A DNA stretch of 64,000 bases. Origin: Nitratidesulfovibrio sp. SRB-5. GTDB taxonomy: Bacteria > Desulfobacterota > Desulfovibrionia > Desulfovibrionales > Desulfovibrionaceae. The stretch is from NCBI RefSeq assembly GCF_019931275.1, contig NZ_JAIOTY010000002.1:1390631-1454630 (forward strand), in the 5' to 3' direction. The first letter of the stretch is position 1. Each line of letters starts with the position of its first letter. This document shows positions 25,830 to 34,980 of this stretch, one piece after another. A model generated the notes under the pieces. It did no database searches. It was given only the letters and a program-made list of their open reading frames with translations, and had not been told where the DNA came from. The translations under genes were made by a program, and so were the position numbers.

Positions 25830-27149
25830 ATGACGAAGGCCAGGACCGTGGTGTCCTTGATCGGGCGGGGAACCCGCCTAGCCTGGAGGATGGGGCGCAA
25901 GGTGGTGCGCGCCATGCGCGCCGACCATTGCCCGTTGACGCTTCCCGCGTTCGCGTTCGTCAGGGGCGAGGGAGACATGGCCCGGTTGCACCGCGCCTGC
26001 CAGCGTTTCGGCACGGCCCGTTGCGTCACCGCGGCCTCGTGGGTGCGCGTGATGATCAGCACGTTGTCATGGCCGTGCAGTTCGCTGGCGTCCAGCATGC
26101 TCCACGCCGTGAGCCAGGGGGGCGACGTGGCGCGGCGATACCGCGTGCCCCGCTGGAAGCAGGTGTGCATGAGCTACGCGGCCGCAATGCGGCACAACAT
26201 GAACACCAGGCTGTTCTACGGGTTCGACCTGTTCAGGGCGGATGCCCCGAGCCCCGGCAGCTTCATCATGCCGCATGAACTCCGGATCATCGCCGAAGTC
26301 CTGTCCTCGACCAGCATGGCGCCCGACATTTCCACGCGTATCGCCTTTCTCCAGCGTTGCGAGGAATTGGGCCTGCCGTGCGTTCCCGTCCTTGCCCGGT
26401 TCGGCACCGACGGCAAGGTGGCGTGGACCGATGGCGCTTCGCAGGCGGCCTGCGGCCGCGATCTCTACCTCAAGCCCGCCGACTGGAGCGAAGGCCCCTG
26501 CGGTGAACTGTGGCAGTGGCACGGAGGGCAGGGCGGCTGGCAGCGGCACGGCAACAAGGCCACGCTGGACGACATAGCGGAACGCGGGGTGGAACTGGCA
26601 GCCGGAAGGACCATGCTGTTGCAGCCGTTCGAGCCCGCGCATCCGACACTGCGTCCGCTCGGGCTGCTTGGTTCCTGCTCGGTGCGCTGCTTTACCCTTG
26701 CGGCCCTTGGGGGCGAGCCGCACTTCATCGCCGCGGCGATGCGGATTCCCGGCGGCTGGTGGCGGGCGGAGTGCGGTCCCGAGTTCGGGCTTACCGCGCG
26801 CGTCGTGAACCTGGAGACCGGGGAACTCGGCGATGCCGTGAAGCCTCGTTCTCCGCACCGCTGGAGGCGGCACCCGGAAACGGGCGAAGTGATCGCCGGG
26901 CTGCGCCTGCCGCTGTGGGACAGGGCCAAAAGCCTGGCCGCCGAAGCTCACCGCAGGATGCCCGACTACCCGGTCATGGCCTGGGACATCGTCATCGGTT
27001 CCAGCGAGTTGCGCCTGCTTGGCGGCAGCCCGGCCCCGGCCATCGACACAGCGCGTTTTCCGGCTGGTGAAGGGATGGACGACGAACGGTTCGCCAACTT
27101 CATCCTTGCCCATTGCGAAAGGCTGGGGGCGGTCGCTGCCGTTCACTAA
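25830..27149 (+). CDS. Sugar-transfer-associated ATP-grasp protein
   Basis: Cytoplasmic protein of 439 residues resembling the ATP-grasp group found in polysaccharide clusters. The C-terminal half carries the grasp elements: DLYLKPADWSEG (about 210-221), a region with LLQPFEPAH (about 265-273), and a metal-site-like MAWDIVIGSSELRLLGGSP (about 381-399). The usual Asn-Asp metal ligand motif (E-x-N-x) is replaced by GGSPAP, so activity is uncertain. ATP-grasp enzymes form amide or ester bonds through acyl phosphate; here aminoacylation of the polymer is a guess. It follows the GT2 gene by 18 bases. Confidence 0.72.
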   Translation: MTKARTVVSLIGRGTRLAWRMGRKVVRAMRADHCPLTLPAFAFVRGEGDMARLHRACQRFGTARCVTAASWVRVMISTLSWPCSSLASSMLHAVSQGGDVARRYRVPRWKQVCMSYAAAMRHNMNTRLFYGFDLFRADAPSPGSFIMPHELRIIAEVLSSTSMAPDISTRIAFLQRCEELGLPCVPVLARFGTDGKVAWTDGASQAACGRDLYLKPADWSEGPCGELWQWHGGQGGWQRHGNKATLDDIAERGVELAAGRTMLLQPFEPAHPTLRPLGLLGSCSVRCFTLAALGGEPHFIAAAMRIPGGWWRAECGPEFGLTARVVNLETGELGDAVKPRSPHRWRRHPETGEVIAGLRLPLWDRAKSLAAEAHRRMPDYPVMAWDIVIGSSELRLLGGSPAPAIDTARFPAGEGMDDERFANFILAHCERLGAVAAVH

Positions 27150-27211
27150 CCGCCGCGCCCCTTCCCGCGCCCCGTGTGCGGGGAGGGTGACGGCCGAGAA
27201 GGCATCATCCT

Positions 27212-28525
27212 GTGGAACTGGTCGCCATACATCTCCTGACGCTGGTGGGGTTCACGCGGATAGCGGAACTGTTCCCCGTGCTGGCGCCGTTGCAACTGGG
27301 CAAGATCGCCTTCGCGCTCGGTGGCGTGGTTCTGGCCGTCTGCCTGAGCCGCCACAGGGGGCCCGGGAGCCTTTTCGACCTGCCGCTCCTGAAGCCCGTG
27401 CTGCTGCTGTTTCTGCTCGCGGCATTGAGCGTGCCCCTCAGCGTATGGCGTTCGGGTGCGCTCGAAAGCTTCGAGGGGGTGGCCAAGACGATATTCATTT
27501 TCGCCGTGCTCTCCTTTGCCGGGGCCCGCACAGGGGGGAATTCCGTCCGGCTCGCGCTGTTGATCGGGGTGGTGGTGCTGGGCGGGATGATGATCGTGGA
27601 AAAGGGCTCGGGGCGCGCCTTCGTCAGCGCAACCTATGATGCCAATGACATAGCGCTCCTGTTCGCCATGTTCCTGCCCGTGCTTGGCGCGGAGGGAATG
27701 GCCCGGAGGGGCATCACGCGGCTCGTCGCCTGGGGCGGGGCGTGCATCGCACTGTTGGGCATGGCCATGACCCAGTCCCGCGGTGGGGTCGTGGCATTGG
27801 CCGTGGTCGCCCTGCAGATGGTGTTGTCATCGCGGCGCAGGGGGCTGCTGTTGCTGGCCCTGGGCCTGGCGGGCGCCATTTTCTACCTGAGCGCGGACGC
27901 GGCCTATTGGGACCGCTTCGCCCTCGTCGGCGATGCCAGCGACGACTACAACATGACTGCGGAAACCGGGCGCCTGCAACTGTGGAAAAGCGGCCTTTCG
28001 ATGTTGCTGCGCAACCCGGTGCTTGGCGTTGGCGTGGGACAGTTCGCGGCGGCCAACTACACGTTCGGCAACGGCGCATACCTGACGGCGCACAACACGT
28101 ACATTCAGGTGGCGACGGAAATGGGGGTGTTCGCGCTGTGGGTCTATGTCTGCCTGTTGCGCAGCATCATCGCGTTCGCACGGGAAGGCGCAACATCACC
28201 AGGCCTTGACGAGGCGGCGCGCATGCGCTGGCTGGGCGTGCGGTATGGCATTACCGCGTTCATGGTCGGGATTCTGTTCGTTTCGCAGGCGTTCGCCATA
28301 TCGTTCTACGGCTTCATGGCCATGGTCTCGGCCATGCGGTCCGGGCAGCTGGCGCTTGATGTCCCGGCGGCCGTGCAGACCGAGCCGACATCGACCGCAA
28401 GCCCGCGGCGAGGCCGGAGGGGAAGCGAGACACGCATCCGGTCACTCCGGTCGCCGCTGCCGGACACCCGCTGGAACGGTTTGCCGCCGCTGCGCGGGGC
28501 AGGCAAGGCGGGGGAGGACGTATGA
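27212..28525 (+). CDS. O-antigen ligase/polymerase-like (Wzy_C) membrane protein
   Basis: Polytopic membrane protein of 437 residues with about ten hydrophobic segments. A large periplasmic loop (about 230-300) contains AETGRLQLWKSGL, GVGVGQF and AHNTYIQVATEMG, the Wzy/WaaL signature with the functional His. It may polymerise repeat units or ligate glycan to protein. The GTG start at 27212 follows a weak GAGAAGG. It starts 62 bases after the ATP-grasp gene, one of the larger gaps in the run. The hydrophilic C-terminus past 390 is unusual and basic. Confidence 0.85.
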   Translation: MELVAIHLLTLVGFTRIAELFPVLAPLQLGKIAFALGGVVLAVCLSRHRGPGSLFDLPLLKPVLLLFLLAALSVPLSVWRSGALESFEGVAKTIFIFAVLSFAGARTGGNSVRLALLIGVVVLGGMMIVEKGSGRAFVSATYDANDIALLFAMFLPVLGAEGMARRGITRLVAWGGACIALLGMAMTQSRGGVVALAVVALQMVLSSRRRGLLLLALGLAGAIFYLSADAAYWDRFALVGDASDDYNMTAETGRLQLWKSGLSMLLRNPVLGVGVGQFAAANYTFGNGAYLTAHNTYIQVATEMGVFALWVYVCLLRSIIAFAREGATSPGLDEAARMRWLGVRYGITAFMVGILFVSQAFAISFYGFMAMVSAMRSGQLALDVPAAVQTEPTSTASPRRGRRGSETRIRSLRSPLPDTRWNGLPPLRGAGKAGEDV

Positions 28526-30021
28526 GCACGCTCGGTTACTTTGCCCGCAATTCCGTGATTCGCATCCTGTCCTTTGCGGTGGGGGTGGCGTTCGCCCTGC
28601 TTGTCACTCCGACGGTTGTGGGGGCCATGGGCAAGGCCCAGTACGGGGTGTGGGTGCTGGTGAGCTCCATCGTCTGCTATTTCCTGCTGCTGGAAGGCGG
28701 CGTGATGCAGGCGGTTTCGAAATATGCCGCGGCGGCACACGGCCGGAACGACCAGCAGGAGGTGGACCGGGTCTTCACGGTGGGCGTGGCCCTGCACGGG
28801 CTTTCCTGCCTCGTGTCGCTGCTGGTTACCGCCGCCCTCGTCTACGGCGCCGATTTCTTCGATGCCCGGCATGTTTCCCCCGGACGCCTGCGCTTGTGCC
28901 TGTTGATCTACAGCAGCTGCCTCGCGGCGATGTTCCTGTTTCGAAGCCACATGGGCATCATCATGGCCGAGATGCGCTGGACGCTGATCGCCGTGCTGGC
29001 CATGCTCCGCAGCACGGTCACCAGCCTGGTGGTGCTGTTCTCGATCAACGAATCGAACGGCCTGGAGCTGCTTTCCGCCGTGAACGGCGGCGGCTTTCTG
29101 CTGGAATCGCTGCTGTGCGTCCTGATCGTGAAAAGGCGCGGGAGCGCCCGCTTCCGTCCGCATCTGTTCAGCCGCGCCCTGGCCCGGGAGATGCTCGGCT
29201 ACGGATGGGCCTTCACCGTGACCCAGATCGGCGAGTCCATGCGCTACCGGTCGCAGAACTACATCATTGCGTGGTTCATGGGCGTGCGCGAGGTGGCGGT
29301 GTTTTCCATCGCCATGCAGTTCGTGGGGTATTTCCTGAGCCTGATGCAGAGCGCGTTCGGGATCATGGTGCCTTACTTCAGCCGCCTTCAGGCCGATGGC
29401 GACGGCGAGGGTACCCGGGCGACCCTGCTGTTCTCCCTGCGGCTCAGCTACATGACCTCCTCCCTGATCGCGGCTTGTCTCATCTTCTACGGCAGGCCCT
29501 TCATCCTGCTTTGGCTCGGCGAGGGGTTTTCCCCTTCGTATGACGCGCTGGTGCCGTTGAGCCTGGGCGCGGCGCTTTCCCTGGGCATGCTGCCAGCCGA
29601 CGGGTACCTGCTGGGAACAGCCACCCACCGGACCCTGGCGCGCTGCGCCATGGCCGAAGGCGTGCTGATCGTCCTGCTTTCGCTGCTGCTGGTCACCCCG
29701 TACGGCATAGTGGGCGTGGCCTGGGCCTATCTGCTCGCGTCGGCCCTGTTCCGCGCGGGAATCGTGCCGTGGCTGGTCTTTACCCATGCGGGCATGTCGT
29801 TGATCGTCTACCTGCGGCTGCTGGCAGAGTTGGGCGTCACCCATGTCCTGCCGCAGGTGCTGTGTTTCCTGCTCATCCGCGACGCATTCGGGCCGGGGTA
29901 CTGGCAACTGCTGCTCTGCTGCTGCGCCCAGGCGGGCGTTGCGGTGGGCATGCAGGCGGCGCTGCTGCGCTGGGGCGGCAAGAGCCCGCTGTTCGCGACG
30001 GCACAGGGGAGGGCGGCATGA
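28522..30021 (+). CDS. Wzx-type polysaccharide flippase (MATE/MVF superfamily)
   Basis: Multi-pass membrane protein of 499 residues with about 12-14 helices spread over its length. It starts with a short cytoplasmic tail and ARNSVIRILSFAVG, as in oligosaccharide flippases. It should move lipid-linked repeat units across the inner membrane for the Wzy-like protein encoded just before. The start overlaps the previous gene by four bases, and its stop overlaps the next start. Confidence 0.85.
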   Translation: MSTLGYFARNSVIRILSFAVGVAFALLVTPTVVGAMGKAQYGVWVLVSSIVCYFLLLEGGVMQAVSKYAAAAHGRNDQQEVDRVFTVGVALHGLSCLVSLLVTAALVYGADFFDARHVSPGRLRLCLLIYSSCLAAMFLFRSHMGIIMAEMRWTLIAVLAMLRSTVTSLVVLFSINESNGLELLSAVNGGGFLLESLLCVLIVKRRGSARFRPHLFSRALAREMLGYGWAFTVTQIGESMRYRSQNYIIAWFMGVREVAVFSIAMQFVGYFLSLMQSAFGIMVPYFSRLQADGDGEGTRATLLFSLRLSYMTSSLIAACLIFYGRPFILLWLGEGFSPSYDALVPLSLGAALSLGMLPADGYLLGTATHRTLARCAMAEGVLIVLLSLLLVTPYGIVGVAWAYLLASALFRAGIVPWLVFTHAGMSLIVYLRLLAELGVTHVLPQVLCFLLIRDAFGPGYWQLLLCCCAQAGVAVGMQAALLRWGGKSPLFATAQGRAA

Positions 30022-31211
30022 TCAAGGGGCGCGACTTCATCGTCTTTTCCGACGACTGGGGGAGGCATCCCTTCAGTTGCCAGCATGTCATGCGCCATTT
30101 TCTGCCCGACAACCGCATCCTGTGGGTCAATACGATAGGCATGCGCCTGCCCCGCCTGTGCATCTACGACGTGAAGCGGGCCTTCGAGAAGGTACGCTCC
30201 TGGGCCGATCCCGCACCCTCGGTGGAGTTGCCGCAGGGGCTGCGCGTCATCTCGCCGTTAATGGTCCCCCTGTCCCCGCTGGCGTCGGTGCGGGCCTTCA
30301 ACCGGCGTAGCGTGCTGGGCGCGGTGGCGCGGGCATCGCGCGATCTCGGTCTGCGCGATCCCGTCCTGCTGGCCACCGTGCCCAACGCGGCGGACTACGC
30401 GGGCCTGTGTGGCGAGTCGCTGGTTGTCTACTATTGCGTGGACGAGTTCAGCGTGTGGCCGGGCATGAACCTGCCGGAGATGGTGCGCGAACTGGAAGCC
30501 GATCTGCTGCGCAAGGCCGACCTCGTCATGGCGGTTTCGGATGAACTGGTCGCCCGCAAATCCAACGGGCGCAGCCCCACGCGCCTTTTGACCCACGGCG
30601 TGGATTTCGGGCACTTCAGCGCGGCCGCCGGTCCGGTTTCCGTGGCGGACCTGCCCGAAGCCCTGCGTTGGCTGGAGGGGCCTGTCATCGGCTTCTACGG
30701 GCTCATCGACAGCCATCTGGACATCGACCTGCTTGTCGATCTGCTTGCGGCCCGTCCGCACTGGAACGTGGTGCTCATCGGCACCCGGCGCATCCCGCTG
30801 GACGCCCTGGAGCGGTTCCCCAATTTTCTCTGGTTGCCGGCAGTGCCATACGGCGAACTGCCCGGATATGCCGCCCGCTTCGACGTGGCCGTGATTCCGT
30901 ATGTGGTGAACGAGCACACCTGCACGGCGAACCCCTTGAAACTGCGCGAGTACCTGGCCACCGGAAAGCCGGTGGTGGCAACACCCATGACGGAGGTGCT
31001 GCGCTTTGAAGGCGTGGTGCGCATTGCAACTTCCGGCGACGCCTTCGTGGCCGCCATCGAGGACGAGTTGCACAGCCCCGCCCCGGTGGGCCCCCGGTGG
31101 AAGGTGCTTGAGGGAGAAACCTGGAAGGACAAGGCGGAACTTGTTTCCTGCTGGATCGAAGAGGCGTTGGCCGCGGGCGGAGCGCCGCGACCGTTGGAGG
31201 GGACGGCATGA
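30018..31211 (+). CDS. Glycosyltransferase, GT-B fold (family 4-like)
   Basis: Transferase of 397 residues. N-terminal residues (IVFSDDWGRHPFSCQH) begin the acceptor domain, and YYCVDEFSVWPGM (about 138-150) is typical of TuaH-like transferases. The C-terminal donor domain has GFYGLIDSHLDIDL and the nucleotide-sugar contact near ANPLKLREYLATGKPVV. No membrane segment. ATGA overlaps link it to both neighbours. Sugar specificity cannot be read from sequence. Confidence 0.85.
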   Translation: MIKGRDFIVFSDDWGRHPFSCQHVMRHFLPDNRILWVNTIGMRLPRLCIYDVKRAFEKVRSWADPAPSVELPQGLRVISPLMVPLSPLASVRAFNRRSVLGAVARASRDLGLRDPVLLATVPNAADYAGLCGESLVVYYCVDEFSVWPGMNLPEMVRELEADLLRKADLVMAVSDELVARKSNGRSPTRLLTHGVDFGHFSAAAGPVSVADLPEALRWLEGPVIGFYGLIDSHLDIDLLVDLLAARPHWNVVLIGTRRIPLDALERFPNFLWLPAVPYGELPGYAARFDVAVIPYVVNEHTCTANPLKLREYLATGKPVVATPMTEVLRFEGVVRIATSGDAFVAAIEDELHSPAPVGPRWKVLEGETWKDKAELVSCWIEEALAAGGAPRPLEGTA

Positions 31212-32332
31212 GCCGACCGAAGGTGTGCGTGTTTCTGGCCACCGCCACTCTGGGCGGCATGGGGAAGGCCCTGGTGCAGTTTCTGCGCACCGGGGGGCTC
31301 GACCTGTGTGATCCCGTGGTGGTGGCCTACTCCTTCGGCGAACCGTGCGAGACGGAGTTCACGTCGGCCATCCGGGATTCGGGCGCGACCATGGCCTGCC
31401 TGTACCAGCGCTGGCGCTACGATCCGACGCTGGTGGCGCAGGCGTTGCGGATCGTGCGCGAGAGCCGGTGCGCCATGCTTGAGTCGCATGGCTACAAGAG
31501 CCATGTGGTGTGCGCCTGCCTGCACCTGCTGACCGGTTTGCCGTGGGTGGCCTTCGTGCATGGCTGGACTGCGGAAAGCTGGAAGATCCGGGCGTACCGG
31601 ATGCTGGACCAGCTGGTGCTGCCCCTGGCCACGCGAGTGGTGGCGGTTTCGGAATCGCTGGGCAACCAGTTGTGGGCAGGGGCGCGACGCCGGATGGTGG
31701 TCATCCCCAACGCGGCGGATCCGGAAGAATTCGAGGGAACGCCCGGACGAGACATCCGGAAGGAATGCGGCATTCCGGAAAACGCCATCGTGGCCGGGGT
31801 GGTGGGGCGCCTGAGCCCGGAAAAGGGGCAGCTGCACTTTCTTCGTGCACTGGCCCTTGCGCGGGTGAGGCAGCCCGCCTTGCAGGGCATTCTGGCGGGC
31901 GACGGCCCGGATGCGATGTCGCTGCGCGAAGAGGCGCGGCGGCTGGGTCTGGACGGTTTCGTCCACTTCCTTGGGCACGTGGCGGAACCGTTGAGCGTGT
32001 ACAGGGCGCTGGACATGGCCGTGCTGCCGTCGCTCAGCGAGGGGATGCCGCTGGCCGCGCTGGAGGCCATGATGTGCTCCCTGCCCGTGGTGGCCACAAG
32101 GGTTGGCGGTGTGCCGGAGGTTGTGCAGGACGGGCGGACGGGCGCTCTCGTGCCCGCCGCCGATGCGGAACGCCTGGCCGATGCGGTTACGGGCCTTGCG
32201 GACGACCCCGCCTTGCGTGCCCGTTACGGAGAGGCGGGCCGGGAACGGGTGATGGAATGTTTCACGCCGGGGCGGCGGGCGGAGCACATCGTGCATCTCT
32301 ATCAACATCTGACGTCGGCTGTCCGGGCATAA
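31208..32332 (+). CDS. Glycosyltransferase family 4
   Basis: GT-B retaining transferase of 374 residues. The N-terminal loop is ATLGGMGKAL. The donor-domain elements are VVGRLSPEKGQLHFLRAL (about 198-215) and PSLSEGMPLAALEAMMCSLP (E-x7-E motif, about 277-296). GGVPEVV and GRTGALVP follow. It starts within the last codons of the preceding transferase (ATGA overlap) and precedes two acyltransferases. It should add one sugar of the repeat unit. Confidence 0.9.
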   Translation: MSRPKVCVFLATATLGGMGKALVQFLRTGGLDLCDPVVVAYSFGEPCETEFTSAIRDSGATMACLYQRWRYDPTLVAQALRIVRESRCAMLESHGYKSHVVCACLHLLTGLPWVAFVHGWTAESWKIRAYRMLDQLVLPLATRVVAVSESLGNQLWAGARRRMVVIPNAADPEEFEGTPGRDIRKECGIPENAIVAGVVGRLSPEKGQLHFLRALALARVRQPALQGILAGDGPDAMSLREEARRLGLDGFVHFLGHVAEPLSVYRALDMAVLPSLSEGMPLAALEAMMCSLPVVATRVGGVPEVVQDGRTGALVPAADAERLADAVTGLADDPALRARYGEAGRERVMECFTPGRRAEHIVHLYQHLTSAVRA

Positions 32333-32342
32333 GGAGTCCGAA

Positions 32343-33146
32343 ATGGGAGGCTGGGCGGCATTCAAGGTGGCCATCAGGAAGCGTGAAACGCCCTTTCATG
32401 CGCGATTGTACGACATGGCGAAGTTCATCTTCGGCATTTCCATGCCGGTGGTGCCGGGGCTGCATTCCTTCCTCTACAACGAATGGGCAACCAGAACATC
32501 CATCTGGCACAATTTCTGGCGCGTTGTGTACTACGAGCCCATGTTCAAGTCTCAGTGCAGAAGCGTGGGTAAGAATTTCAGGATGTGGTATTCCGGAAAC
32601 GGAACAACGCGTATTCTTGGAAATCTGGGAATATACATAGGTGATAACGTTGCCATGTTCGACAAGGTGTCGCTTGTGGGGCTTACAGTGTGTGAAAACC
32701 CGGAATTGCATATCGGAAGCAATGTGTACATAGCGCCATTCGTGCGCTTCATGGTGGCAAAGCGCATAGATGTCGGAGACTACAGCATGGTCGGCTGCCA
32801 CATCATCATGGACAACTCCGGACACCCCGTTGCGGATGCGCGTGCCCGCATGGTCCCGGGGGGCGGGCACCCCTCGAAGGGCGGGGTGCGACCGGTGCGC
32901 ATAGGCGTCCTGTGCTTTCTCGGAGAGGCCAGCGTCATCTATCCCGGCACCACGGTGGGTGACGGGGTGGTGGCAAAGGTCGGCACGCACATCATGGGCG
33001 AGATTCCCCCTTTCTGCCTCATCGAGGGGAACCCGTGCCGCATCGTGGGCAAGCTCCCCATCAACGACAACCTGGCGGAAGTGTTCGGGGAAGAGCGTGT
33101 GCGGGCTTGGCGCAAGGCCCAGGATGTCGTGGTGCTGGATGCGTGA
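32343..33146 (+). CDS. Left-handed beta-helix acyltransferase (LbH/CatB-like)
   Basis: Hexapeptide-repeat acetyl/acyltransferase of 267 residues. The repeat coils can be followed from about 90 to 235 (IGDNVAMFD, IGSNVYIAP, VGDYSMVG, IGVLCFLGEASVIYPGTTVGDG). The C-terminal EGNPCRIVG is typical of the xat family. A longer N-terminus (about 1-85) is unusual for the family and is not recognised. It probably O- or N-acylates a sugar. Base composition is slightly more AT-rich at 32540-32720 than its neighbours. Confidence 0.85.
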   Translation: MGGWAAFKVAIRKRETPFHARLYDMAKFIFGISMPVVPGLHSFLYNEWATRTSIWHNFWRVVYYEPMFKSQCRSVGKNFRMWYSGNGTTRILGNLGIYIGDNVAMFDKVSLVGLTVCENPELHIGSNVYIAPFVRFMVAKRIDVGDYSMVGCHIIMDNSGHPVADARARMVPGGGHPSKGGVRPVRIGVLCFLGEASVIYPGTTVGDGVVAKVGTHIMGEIPPFCLIEGNPCRIVGKLPINDNLAEVFGEERVRAWRKAQDVVVLDA

Positions 33147-33203
33147 TGACCGGCAGGACGCCCCGATGGCGGAAACGCGACCCTATGGCGGGATGGTGTG
33201 AAG

Positions 33204-33800
33204 ATGGCCAGTAACATGCTGAAAGCATTCGTGCTCGTGTGCGCCGTGCCATTCTACGTGCTGCACCGGCTTGAGGCGCTCGTGCTGGGGCGCGAGCGAT
33301 CCTTCGCGGGCATGACGCAACTGCTGGCACTGCTTCCGGGCGTGTACGGCGTGCTGTTGCGCGTGGCGTTCCTGCGTCTTGCGCTGCACGGATGCACGTC
33401 GGCATGCGTGGTGGAGTTCATGACCACCTTCGTGACGCCGCAAACGGTCATCGGCCGCAACGTGTACATCGGGGCCTACTGCAACATCGGGCATGCCGAC
33501 ATTGGCGACGACAGCCTTATCGGCACCCACGTCATGGTCACCAGCGGCAAGCATACCCACTTTTTCGACGACCCCGACGTGCCCATCAGGCTTCAGGGCG
33601 GGCGGGACGAGTGCGTGCGCATCGGCAGGGATTGCTGGATCGGGAATGGCGCCATCGTCATGGCCGATGTCGGCGACGGGTGCGTGGTGGCGGCGGGCAG
33701 CGTGGTGGCGGCGGCGCTGGCGCCGTACAGCATCGCGGCGGGCATTCCGGCGAGGGTGCTGGGCAGGCGCGGTGACCGCCGGGAACGGGAGGAGGCATGA
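33204..33800 (+). CDS. Left-handed beta-helix acetyltransferase (WbbJ/LpxA-like)
   Basis: Hexapeptide acyltransferase of 198 residues. A hydrophobic N-terminal segment (about 5-20) precedes repeat coils from about 75 (IGRNVYIGAYCNIGHADIGD, GTHVMVTSGKH, IGRDCWIGNGAIV, VGDGCVVAAGSVV). It ends in AGIPARVLG. H113 in SGKHTH is the likely catalytic region. ATG 33204 is preferred over GTG 33198; the ribosome-binding site is weak for both. It overlaps the next glycosyltransferase by four bases. It and the preceding gene may acylate two sugars of the repeat. Confidence 0.87.
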   Translation: MASNMLKAFVLVCAVPFYVLHRLEALVLGRERSFAGMTQLLALLPGVYGVLLRVAFLRLALHGCTSACVVEFMTTFVTPQTVIGRNVYIGAYCNIGHADIGDDSLIGTHVMVTSGKHTHFFDDPDVPIRLQGGRDECVRIGRDCWIGNGAIVMADVGDGCVVAAGSVVAAALAPYSIAAGIPARVLGRRGDRREREEA

Positions 33801-34912
33801 AACCCCATGTGATGCAGCTCATCTTCCGGATGTTTCCGGGGGGCGCAGAGCGGCTTGCCCTGACCACGCTGGAGAAGGCGAGCCCCCATGTGCGGGGCAC
33901 GGTCTGCGGCCTGTTCGGCGGGGAGGGACCGCTTGTGCCCGAAATAGAGGCCCGTGGCCTTGCCTGGCGCACCCTGGACGTCATCGGAAGGTCGAGGCTG
34001 ACGGGCATCGCGCGGCTTGCCGCCCTGCTGCGTCGCGAAAAGGTGGACATTCTGCACGCGCAGGACTCCTACCTGCTGCAATGGGCGGCCCCGGCGGCGT
34101 GGCTCGCCGGGGTCCGGCTGGTCTACACCGAGCATGCGACGCACGGGTTCGAGACGCAGCCCCGCGCCCGGCTGCTGGTGCGGCTGCTGGCGCCGTTTCT
34201 GGGGGGCATTTCGTGCGTCACGGAAACATTGCGCAACTATATGGTCGATGTGCTGGGTGTTGCCCCGCATCGGTTGCGGGTGATCCGCAACGGGGTGGAC
34301 ACCGTGCGTTTTTCGCCCGCCGGGCCGGGGAAGCAGGTGGCGGAACTGCCCCCGGGCTGGGGGCAAGGCGGCCTGGTCTACGGAAACGTGGCCCGGTTCT
34401 GCGATGCCAAGGACCATCCGGGCCTGCTGCGGGCGTTTGCCGCCGTTCGGGCAACCCATCCGGACGCACGGCTGCTGCTGGTGGGCGACGGTGAGCGGCG
34501 CGACGAGGCGGAGCGCCTGTGCGGCGAACTTGGGCTTGAAGGGGCCGTGCATTTCACCGGCACGCGGCGTGACATTCCCGAACTGCTGCGCGCGATGGAT
34601 GTCTTCGTCCTGTCGTCCCGGTACGAGGGCATGCCGGTGGCCGTGCTGGAGGCAATGGCCTGCGGCATCCCCGTGGTGACGACCGAGGTGGGTGGCATCG
34701 GGGAACTGGTGACGGATGGCGAGACGGCCCGCGTGGTGCCCCCGCATGACGTGCAGGCCCTGGCTGCGGCCATGCGCTGGATGGCCGACAATCCGGCGCA
34801 CAGGCAGGCCATGCGCGAGAAGGCCATGGAAATGGTCCGGTCGCGTTGCAGCGACGAAGCCATGTTGCGCGGGTATCTGGCCCTGTACGGCGTAGGGGAG
34901 GCCCACACATGA
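33797..34912 (+). CDS. Glycosyltransferase family 4
   Basis: GT-B transferase of 371 residues with FRMFPGGAERLAL near the N-terminus, YTEHATHG (about 111-118) and RNGVDTVRFSP (about 164-174). The donor motif is SSRYEGMPVAVLEAMACGIP (about 272-291), followed by GGIGELV. It is of the type often found in exosortase loci. The next protein-coding gene is the exosortase, separated by a tiny coupled ORF. Confidence 0.9.
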   Translation: MKPHVMQLIFRMFPGGAERLALTTLEKASPHVRGTVCGLFGGEGPLVPEIEARGLAWRTLDVIGRSRLTGIARLAALLRREKVDILHAQDSYLLQWAAPAAWLAGVRLVYTEHATHGFETQPRARLLVRLLAPFLGGISCVTETLRNYMVDVLGVAPHRLRVIRNGVDTVRFSPAGPGKQVAELPPGWGQGGLVYGNVARFCDAKDHPGLLRAFAAVRATHPDARLLLVGDGERRDEAERLCGELGLEGAVHFTGTRRDIPELLRAMDVFVLSSRYEGMPVAVLEAMACGIPVVTTEVGGIGELVTDGETARVVPPHDVQALAAAMRWMADNPAHRQAMREKAMEMVRSRCSDEAMLRGYLALYGVGEAHT

Positions 34913-34980
34913 CAACGCACATCTGGAGAACGGCGCGTCGGCAGCATGCGCAGGCCGCGCCGGTACGGAGCCGCCCATGA
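34909..34980 (+). CDS. Possible 23-residue coupling peptide before the exosortase
   Basis: A mini-ORF starts with ATGA overlapping the glycosyltransferase stop and ends with a TGA that overlaps the exosortase ATG (ATGA again). The 23-residue basic product (starting MTTHIWRTARRQ) shows no domain. It would carry ribosomes from the transferase to the exosortase, which lacks a good ribosome-binding site of its own. It may equally be chance in a GC-rich region. Confidence 0.35.
   Translation: MTTHIWRTARRQHAQAAPVRSRP

Noticed and set aside
28306-29907. 533-codon minus-strand frame opposite the ligase and flippase genes
   Set aside because: Very rich in Gln, His and Arg with no motif; the plus strand encodes clear membrane proteins.
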